The position numbers and the translations under genes were made by a program. Shown here one piece after another: positions 23,402 through 32,400 of a stretch of 64,000 bases of DNA (position 1 is the stretch's first letter; each line of letters opens with the position of its first letter). Below the pieces are notes generated by a model. That model saw nothing but the letters and a program-made list of their open reading frames with translations. It had not been told where the DNA came from and ran no database searches. Location: positions 518,501 to 582,500 of the forward strand of contig JAZAYU010000019.1 in NCBI GenBank assembly GCA_038501625.1, given 5' to 3'. The DNA is from Corbicula japonica (taxonomy: Eukaryota; Mollusca; Bivalvia; Venerida; Cyrenidae).

Positions 23402-23634
23402 CAAATTTACCTTTAAAATACAACTTTATTTATGATTATTGATAAGGGTTTATAGCTTGAAGATAACAAACTACTGGAGTTATAGATTTTACGGGCAATA
23501 AATTGGTTAATAATATTGTTCAAAATATAAAAGTTACATTTACAAGGAATATGCAATGGCATGTTGTTTCAATAGTTTAGCAATCATTGTTGTAAACTGA
23601 CGTAGCTTTGCTAGGAGGAATATAGAGAAAAAAA

Positions 23635-26369
23635 ATGGAAGATCAACCTTTAGTGGATGCCGTCATGGCTGACGATATACTGAAGATACAAGAGGCATTA
23701 CGGAGTTGTCCTGATACAGCAAGAGCGTTACACACAGCAATACGTAATACCAACATTGCCATAGTGAACTTGTCACTGAAAAATGGAGCTGATCCTAATG
23801 CTAAAGACTTATACGGACAGTCACCGCTGAATATTGCAGTGGGTCATAAAAACAGAGATGAAATGTTTCAGATGTTACTTGAGAGTGGTGCAGATGTTAA
23901 CCAACCTGAACCGAACGGACGTCCTGACAAATCGGTACTTAAGTGGCTATCCTTTTGTTCTCCCCATTGTTCTTTTTAGCCACATAAACCGAAATAGCCT
24001 CATAAACCCATTACGGAATGAATGACATCAAAGAAAATGTACAGTTACCTATTGTCCCTACAGCCACCTAAGTACCAATTTATCCGGTCGGGCAAACGGG
24101 CTTTCATTTGATCATGGAACAGGGAGCTTTGTCGTACAGCATCGTACTAAGCTTGCTCGATACTGTAACAAACATTCATGAACTTGACGTTGTGACTGGT
24201 GAAAGTCTCCTCCACTTGGCTAGAAACAGAGAAAGTGACAGCTATACAAAACAGTTGATACAGCAGTTGATCATGAAAGGAATTTCAGTAAATATACAAG
24301 ACCATGAAGGAGATACTCCTCTTCACAACTTAGCATCTGTTTCAAACGTTGAAGGCATTAGTGCTCTTATTTCTTATGGAGCAGACGTAAATATCCAAAA
24401 CAACAAAGGGCAATCACCAATACATAGATTGGGAACGAGTGGTTGTTCGAAAGACAATGTATCAGAAGCTTTGAAGCTCTTAATCGAGCAAGGACTCAGT
24501 ATAAATGCCTTAGATTGTTTTGGTAGAACGGCTCTGCATCTCGCAGTAATAGCAGATAAAGATAATGCTATAATAGAAACACTCATCAGCTGTGGAATTC
24601 GAACCAATGTTTCTGACAAATTGGGAAGGAATGAAATATACTACGCCGCTATGAAATTTGTCCCTACATCCAGCGAAACTGAAATCAGAAATCGTCTTGA
24701 TATAATTGAGCTTCTAGCAACCACTGGCGTTAGTATAGACCAACGGGACATATTTGGACTTGCCCCTATACACATTGCAGCGTTCAAAACTCAAGAACAA
24801 CTTCTTCAGAAACTTCTAATTTTGCATGCAGATATTAATGTTTCGACAAACACAATGGCTGTAGCACTACACTGGACATGCTCTAGAGTCTTCTTAGCTT
24901 TTCCAATGATAGAATACTATGTGAAAAATGGCCTAAACCTGAAAATAAGAGATGCATATGGATCGACGCCACTACATTGGGCTGTGTGGTTCCGAGATCA
25001 CACAGTCATTAAAATGCTTCTTCAGAATGGATCTGATGTTCGAATTCGGGATAATCGTGGTCTTACCGCTGGAGAGTTAGCAACCAAATTAAAGTTCGAA
25101 GAATTTTACGATTTATGCGATAGAATCGACGAATTGGACAAAGTGAATGACATCAACGAAATTCACTTTGACTATCACGGCACTGACCCGTTCGAAGTAT
25201 GTCCATTTCTTACTTTCATTAAAATTAGGGGCAATGAATTAGACATAGAAGACTGGCAGACTCACTTCGAGTACCACAAAGAACCTGCTGGCAAATTTAT
25301 AACGCATATTCTAAAGTCGCCCTTCATGGGTTATTACCACGATATGGAAGACAATGTGTCGGTAACTGAACTTATAGGCAAATTTATTAACACAGTTCAC
25401 CAAAAGGTCGCAGAGAAGATGCCTATTTTTAAAAGCATAATTCGTCTTGCTGGAGGAATGGATGAACTAACTAAAGTCGATCACCCTAATGAATTTGACA
25501 TATGGAGTTTTACAGAATTTCACAAAGTATTTGAGCCCTTTAGCTGTGACGATTGTCCGGATGGGTTTTTGAAACTAAAAATAAGAGATCTCCCGGGAAC
25601 ATGCGCGTTTTCTGAATTTATTGATGAGCATGGGTTTCTTGTTGGCAGAAACCTATGCCGCCGTTTTTATCGCGCAGTTAACGACGCAATAATTGATATT
25701 TTCAAAGACGACACAACCAAAATTGATTTCAACAAATTAGCTATAAAATCCTTATTTGAGGAAGATCTTGGGGGTATTGCTGATATTCTGTGTTCTTATC
25801 AGGGACCGGAAATTAAATTATCGTTTATTAGTATAGACCTTGTGCCAGCCGTAAGTTTTGGTTCCTGGGGACCCCCTAACTTCAGTCGTGAAAGTTTGAA
25901 ACTCGTAAAATGCTTCGTGTCAGAGCCACAGTTTTCTATTGTTATGAAATCACCTGACAACAGTTTTGTCCGAAGTTCGGAAGTGTTATTTCGCACATCC
26001 TATGCGTCGTTGGAGAATGAAATCATCCGGGGCACCCAGTCCTCTGTCAGGAAAGGTTATATAATCACGAAGGCGCTACAACAATCTAAATATATGCCGA
26101 TGACAATACCTACAAATGAGGAGACCGAAGTCCTAAATTTCCCTACAACATATCAGCTGAAGAATTGTTTTTTACATGAGCTTGAATGTGCACTAGAAAG
26201 CGGTGAAATTGATATAAGTGGTGACAGTGATGTTCCGAATAGTGAAATATCTATTTATTGGGCTAAGAAAATTATCAACTGTCTTAGCAAATGTGTAGAA
26301 AATAGAAACCTGCCCTTTGAACCAAATAAGAATCATGCTTGCCATAGAAGGAACATCTCTTGTCTTTAG
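23635..26369 (+). CDS. Ankyrin-repeat / Mab-21 (cGAS-like) fusion gene, frame interrupted by a MITE
   Basis: Read as 23635-23918 joined to 24092-26369 it gives an 853-codon model; the start has A at -3 and G at +4. Residues ~30-435 hold about ten ankyrin repeats (GQSPLNIAV, GDTPLHNLA, GRTALHLAV, GLAPIHIAA, GSTPLHWAV). Residues ~450-850 are a Mab-21 domain: GG at 549-550 where GS is usual, then PNEFD with E562 and D564, and SIDLVPAV with D677. These match the three metal-binding acids of cGAS-like nucleotidyltransferases. The C-terminal half keeps KGYIITKALQQS, YQLKNCFLHELE and a late LSKCVENRNLPF. No cGAS-type zinc loop is obvious. Inference: a cytosolic sensor or cyclic-dinucleotide synthase with an ankyrin ligand or partner arm. 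The coding region is otherwise intronless. As it stands the first part runs on to a stop at 23977-23979. The allele may be disrupted, or the insert spliced. Confidence 0.85.
23919..24091. mobile_element. MITE-like insertion inside the ANK/Mab-21 coding sequence
   Basis: The first 30 bp (…GACAAATCGGTACTTAAGTG) and the complement of the last 30 bp (…GGATAAATTGGTACTTAGGT) align without gaps, with about seven mismatches. CGG flanks the left end and also occurs at 24089-24091, a possible 3-bp target duplication. Omitting this segment rejoins N-G to Q-T-G-F-H-L, a normal ankyrin start, in frame. In place it brings in-frame stops. The termini supply GT (23935) and AG (24072), but that splice would shift the frame. 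A donor at 23921 (C|GTCCTG) with the same acceptor would keep it. Confidence 0.85.
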
Positions 26370-26433
26370 AGAACCAGTTCTTCAAGGGTTTGTAACAATA
26401 TTAAAGAGTTTGGTGGAGACGGCAAAAATTTAA
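26332..26433 (+). other. Alternative-frame open stretch at the ANK/Mab-21 C-terminus
   Basis: After …NLPFEPNKN the annotated frame gives HACHRRNISCL and a stop. The neighbouring frame is open here and reads IMLAIEGTSLVFREPVLQGF…, which looks more like a protein tail. Either the annotated end is right, or a one- or two-base slip occurred near 26330. Confidence 0.3.
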
Positions 26434-28080
26434 TCTATGACAAAAATGGTAACTGGGACGTGTCACGGGAAAATTGTGCTTTGTTCAGCATTTATTTTAA
26501 TTTTATTATATACAGGTCATTGAATTTTGTAATGGGTCGGCATGTATCTACAAGATTGATACGAATCAGATTAGCAAATCCGTATCACACAGCGTGGTTT
26601 TCCTTTTCCGTAATCGACAGTTGTCTGTGCTCTATGCGACGTCCGAGTTTGGGAAAAGTGGGGGTTGGAGTTTTTTCACCGAAACAACTTGTACTTGTTT
26701 TGTGATACGAGAACCTGTTGGGGCAAGTGTGAGGTTGGTGCACCCTAGAACCTGGTTTAAACCCCCAGTGGCAATTTGTTTTGCCACTGACCGTTCCAAG
26801 GCGGTATCCCCAAAGGTTCTCTTCTTCGTTAATTGTTTGTGGCGTCTTATTTGAATTGACATACTTATAAAAAAACGTGCTCTCTCTCTCTTTCTCTCTT
26901 CTTTTTCGCTGCGTGGGGAGGCTGCATATATTACTTTTTATATGGGTCGCGTCACGAGAATAGGTACATTAGGACAGTTGACATCAATCCTTGAAATGAC
27001 GTCATACAGTTGAGCAGACGACATTTATTAATATGCAATTAGCGGGAAAATACCATTTTATTAACAAAAGGTGTAACAAAATTTTTAGTTATAAGAAAAT
27101 AATATATTATTGTAAGTTTTTTCTGAATATAGTAACCACGAAAAAGTCACAAAATATGACCGAAGGTACCTTTTCTTTTGACGTGCCTCATAATTATAGT
27201 CTAACTTGTGCTAAAGACCACCTGTTAACATAGACTACATGGGGATAAAGACCTTTCACAAAGACCGCTTGTGGATAAAAACCACATGTTTTGTCTACTG
27301 ACTGATTTAAAGAACAAATTGACATTTGAAAAATGAGCACCTGCCTTCAAACACCACTTCTCGGTTTTCATCAGGTTCGCCTTTGAAGACAGGTTTGAAC
27401 GTATTTTGGGGCTTTTACTGTGGTAACATTACATTTCGCGCGGATTTAAATTTCGCGTACTTCACGCTATGGGCGATGTGCAAATTTAAATTCCGGCAAA
27501 TAAATATATCAGGTAAGAAAGTGTGTAAAAAATTCAATCGTACGAATTATGCCTGAGCAAGTATCATTTGCAGCTTTTGCGTGAAAATTCCAGACGAAAA
27601 ACATATATACATAGTTTCGCTACCGTGAATAACAGTTGAATATTACTATATCAATGCAGTGGGGCGAATGTCGCGAGGATTTCTTTAGCCTTTTTATGTC
27701 CTGAATCCATATCCTATAAAATATAACATTTCCTTCTGCCAGAAGAAATCGATAGACTCGCATTCATCATGTCGATAAATCAAATGTCAGAAGAACAATT
27801 CGACCGCTATCCGTCTGTAGAATATCTGATCGCCTTTTATACATGTACTATTAGAAACTATATTTCATACACCTTCATGGTCAGTCGCATACACTTAGAA
27901 AACACAAATATAGTCACTTAATTGCAGCATATTTATTTGGCACAGTTACTGTTTGAGAACGTGTCAATTTATATCTTTTGTTGACTTGTACTCAATGAAT
28001 GATCTAGTTACTGTTTTCTGACTACTGTTTCACATTTAGTTTGTTCAGCAACAACTGATAAACCTTTTATCTACGGATTC
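26434..28080. other. Intergenic with a dispersed repeat
   Basis: 26690-26945 ('caccctagaacctggtttaa…ccaaggcggtatccccaaaggttctc…gttaattgtttgtg…cgtgctctctctctc…ggggaggctg') shares blocks with 45531-45700 and 53333-53450, so it is repeat DNA. Open frames there are shadows. The rest, to 28080, has no recognised feature. Confidence 0.5.
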
Positions 28081-28450
28081 CGTTAGAACAATCGCCATTT
28101 TGTGACTTCGTGTTTTCGCGGAATCTTAATTTCGTGTTTTTGCGACTTCGTGTTTTCGCGTTTTCGTGATCGTACTCAAGCGTGTTCGTCATCGTGTTTT
28201 CGCATCTTCGTCATCGTGTTTTTAGGTTAACGTGTTTTTTCGGACAACTATTTCACATTTTGTTTGTTGAGTAACAACTGAAAAACCTTATATCTACGGG
28301 ATTCCGTTAAAACCATCGCCATTTTGTGACTTCGTGTTTTCGCGGTTTCTTGATTTCGTGTTTTTGCTACTTCGTGTTTCGCGTTTTCGTGGTCGTACTT
28401 TAGCGTTTTCGTCATCATCTTTTCGCATCTTCGTCATCGTGTTTTCGCGA
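28081..28450. repeat. 'gtgttttcgcg' minisatellite, two related blocks
   Basis: Two blocks (28081-28230 and 28306-28450) share 'gttagaacaatcgccatttt', 'gtgacttcgtgttttcgcg' and repeated 'ttcgtcatcgtgttttcgc' units. They form a ~225-bp duplication of a 10-15-bp degenerate repeat. Confidence 0.8.
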
Positions 28451-29070
28451 TGAAATTCCGTAGATATCACGACGAAGGCGTGAGCCAAGACGTTGATACA
28501 GTCAATACAATACAAACTTAAATCGTGTTTGGTTTCTAAACATTCATTTTTTAATCATTAAAATATCCGAAAGGATATAGGATATAAATATAAAACACAG
28601 TTGCTTTTATATAACGTTTCGGCCTAACGGCCTTAATCAAATCGAACAAATCGCTTTAGCTTTTACTTTTTGACAGCATGTAAACTATCTCCGGAAATAA
28701 AAGAGTGAAAGCAACTGTTTTTCATTTTTTTTATTCAACTAACATTCATTTTTTATTTAACTTCAACATTTATTTTCAAAACGTTATTTAACAAGTATGA
28801 CTGTAAGATGCAGTATACAGTAAAACCCCTCATAGTGACCAGCATAGATCCACCATTTCCATGTCTCTTTTTAACAGTTTTTCACTACTTTCTATTCCGG
28901 AATGAGGATCACCCCCACTATTAAGACCATTCTTATCCTGTCGCGGAGGTGGTCTTGTTAGAGACGTTTCCCTAGGTTTGTATTGTATATTGAACTTAAC
29001 AATCAGTAATAAATAAATATAATATGCATTCTTGATTAACAAGCACTAGTAGCTGTACAACTATCAAACA
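28451..29070. other. Intergenic, 3' of METTL24-like B
   Basis: No recognised gene. The 3' UTR and polyadenylation region of paralogue B should lie in the last few hundred bases (minus sense). Reading leftwards from the stop I see candidate AATAAA-like sites but none I can single out. Confidence 0.4.
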
Positions 29071-29463
29071 TCATTTTTTACCAAAATTAATATTAATAAA
29101 AGACAGTTCTTTATGGGTAGCGACATTGGCTCTGTATTTTGGTACTGGCACGAAGCAAATTGAACAAAACACATTAGGTTCAACCCTGAATGACCGTAAG
29201 CCATACTCATACAGCCTCCGGAGCACACCGAGGCGTTCAACACGAAGAGTATGTTGATATTCCGTCTTTTTCCGTTCATATACGACTTTTATTCCTTCCA
29301 CTGGACCGCTATAGCGTTCAAATTTGGTTTCAAAATTGTAGTCCCAATAATGCAGTTCAACTAGAATTTGCTTGACGTTTTTTAAACTTCCGGTCTTGAC
29401 CATTTGATCAAAAGTACTCCACTCACTGCCTTCAATGTCAATCTTCAACAAGTCAATGACTTC
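29071..29463 (-). CDS. METTL24-like B, last exon
   Basis: Acceptor 'tttctctacAG' (AG at 29465-29464), phase 0. Encodes EVIDLLKIDIEGSEWSTFDQ through the stop at 29071-29073. Confidence 0.92.
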   Translation of the reverse strand, partial: EVIDLLKIDIEGSEWSTFDQMVKTGSLKNVKQILVELHYWDYNFETKFERYSGPVEGIKVVYERKKTEYQHTLRVERLGVLRRLYEYGLRSFRVEPNVFCSICFVPVPKYRANVATHKELSFININFGKK

Positions 29464-32400
29464 CTGTAGAGAAAGAAGAAAGTCATTGTTTATAACAACG
29501 AACAAATAAAGATTTACTATATATTAACATATGCAATAACTTTCCTCTGAAATGTTTATTGATTTTCACAAACAATTTCGAAAATACGATCAGTTTTACC
29601 GCTATGTCGTTATACATACGCGTACCACAAACTGATTAAAATAATCTCCTGAAAACCGCTACGCTATCAGGATCTGACGACGAGTTACTAAAACGTGCTT
29701 TTATCAATAACCGTTTGAACCAATCAGATTGTTGCCTACAAGTACAATATCGCAAAAGTGAAAGTAAGCATAGTATTTCAAACCATGGAAAGTGCTGACA
29801 GTCTGAGTAAGACATATTTTACTTAAGATATTTATGCGTTTATGTAGTATTGCATTCATTTCTAAATAATTGACATCTTCAGATCATTTTGCGAACGTTA
29901 TAAATCATGCTTCCTGTGTTGACAATTTCTAAAAGTAGTTATCGGGGAAAACCGCTATAACTTATGTACGGTATCTGCGGGCCGTCATCAGATCTAACAT
30001 TTTGTTATATCTGACTTTAGTGAGATTGGCGCGTACCCCAACTGACCGTTTGTACGGTAGGTTCACATGATGTTCGAAACCGTTAATATCTAGAACTACG
30101 CGCAATAATAATGTAGTCCTGGCGGGATTGCCCAATTACTACTTCTCAGACAGTATTAATACAAAAAAATTCTACTATCTCTAAAATGGAAAATACTTTA
30201 AATCATGTGACTTTTAGAACAATCATTGCAAACAAATAACAAAACTAGAAACTACTGAAAAAAATCTATCAAACATTGCACTTTTTTTCCCCATTTTTGC
30301 TTTCGGACAAATTGACGTTTCGATTAAAGACACATAAACATGTACAGTTTTATTGAATAATATGTATAGTAATATATACAGATTAATCCGTGTAGCAAAA
30401 TGTCACAAAATTCTAGCATAGATGCAATCAAATCTGTCTTTGGGAAGTCTTTGAAATTTTTAGTGAATTATGATTTAGCACATTGAAAAAGTGAACAAAA
30501 AACTTACATTGGAATGATTGAGTGTAGATAGAATGGTGTCAAAGGTATTCATTTTCCAGCCCTGTTTGTTGACAAAATTTTTATCACCAAGTCCAATTGG
30601 CAGATACTGGCATCCATCAGGCTTTGTATTCTTGCCCTTCATACTTTCTTCTGTGCTGTATTTGAAAAAGGGACATCGTTATCTTGATGGTAACTGAAAA
30701 GGTTCCTTTAATAACCTTGCAATAAATGCAAAGGGAATTTTGAAAGCCACCGAACTAAACAAATATGAAAATACTGCAGGCTCCGTTTGATTGAGCCTAT
30801 TTTTGGACATTAATGAAAATGCATATTACTACCCGCGCAGCTTAGCCCCGGGTTGAGAGCAACTCAGTATTTACACCAATAAACTGTTCTGTTTCGATTC
30901 ATCCCAAACGATGGTATGCATATGACGGTGACATGATACCTTCGATGCGGTATTTCATATTAATACCATTCCATATTCAGCGGCGTATTGACCCCACATA
31001 AAAGAATGGGTTTGCACTAAACAAGAAAACAACTGGCGGAACTAAACAGAATAGAATTTTGACAGGGGATCTGAAAATATAAATCCTGCATATCACAGAG
31101 AACGCCAAAGAAAAATTCAAAAACAGGAGATATACCTTTCGTGTGACAGAACAATATCCAAATCTATAATAGCTGGGATATTGAAACCGCCCATTTTTAA
31201 AACTGGCCGAAATATTAAAACAATTATAGAACAATTGAAGTAATTTTAGAAGTTCTATTAACATAGTATTTAAGGATTGAATCGATATTTGATGGTTTTC
31301 ATTTGGGTATGAAAAACAGTTGGATTGTTTAAAGTACGCGTGAAGCCCGAACAATCCAACTGTTTTTCATACCCAAATGAAAACCATCAAATATCGATTC
31401 AATCCTTATATTTACACACATAAATACTCTCATTAATACAGAAATTATTAGAAGAATTCGTTATATAACGGCTTTTTCTTATGGCTGTTAGAACGTGGCT
31501 AACAGCCACGTTCACGACAAAGTGAATGACGGCACGCTTTTCCGCAACATTGCGCAACGTCCAATGAACTGTGAACGGTTCTTCAGGAGCCACGCCTTTT
31601 AAACTATTACGGCATACTGTTAACCATTAGAAACTATGATTCGTTAGGTGAATAAGACTTCATCGTAGACAATGAAGTTGAAGTGTAAATAAATAAGTAT
31701 GGTGCTCAACGCCCTTCATTGAAATCTTGCATCCGACCCTGAGCATCCATGATATCTACGTTTTGCTTGAGATACAATTTGTCATTCTCTTTACAGAAAT
31801 AATTTGTCTCGTACAATGCATTCAAAGAGAAGAGGTTTAGACATGACTGCGGTATCATTATATACAGCGCAGGTTTATTTTTTCATTTTTTCACGCTAGG
31901 AAAAGTGCGTGAAATCAATCAAGCGAAATAAAGTCATGTTTTCACTCATTGCATGAGAACTTTACAACTTCTCGAACTTATACTTTCGCAAAAAAAAATG
32001 TCATTTGTCATCCTCTATGCGAAATTTTATCCGCGCAAAATAAAATGGTACCACAGTAATTCATGTTTTAAGTTGTTTTTATACTTACCTAGGATCGAAT
32101 GTAAACACTTGACACTTATAGGTGCTGATGATGTCTTCTTCAAAACTAAAATCGTTGTTGGACCTGAATCATAAATAAATCACAATAAAAAAATATTTTA
32201 AAATGAATGTGAGTTAGAACTCTATTTAAACATTTTACTCTTTAATTTCGAATTTTCGAACGCTTGTTCTTTTTCAAGAAAAATACAAACATGTCTGTAC
32301 TTTTCTTGAAAAAGAACAAGCGTTTGAAAATCAGAAATTTAAGAGTGAAATTTTAAATAGAGTCATTAAAATCATTTATCAAAGCGTTAAATACAAATGT

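Noticed and set aside
23935..24072. GT (23935) … AG (24072) intron formed by the MITE ends
   Set aside because: Joining the outer parts this way shifts the frame of the ankyrin repeats, so it cannot be the productive splice, although 23921 to 24072 could be.
30977..31354. 125-codon minus-strand open frame in METTL24-like B intron 4
   Set aside because: It runs over the palindrome at 31272-31407, has no domain pattern and crosses a repeat-derived segment.
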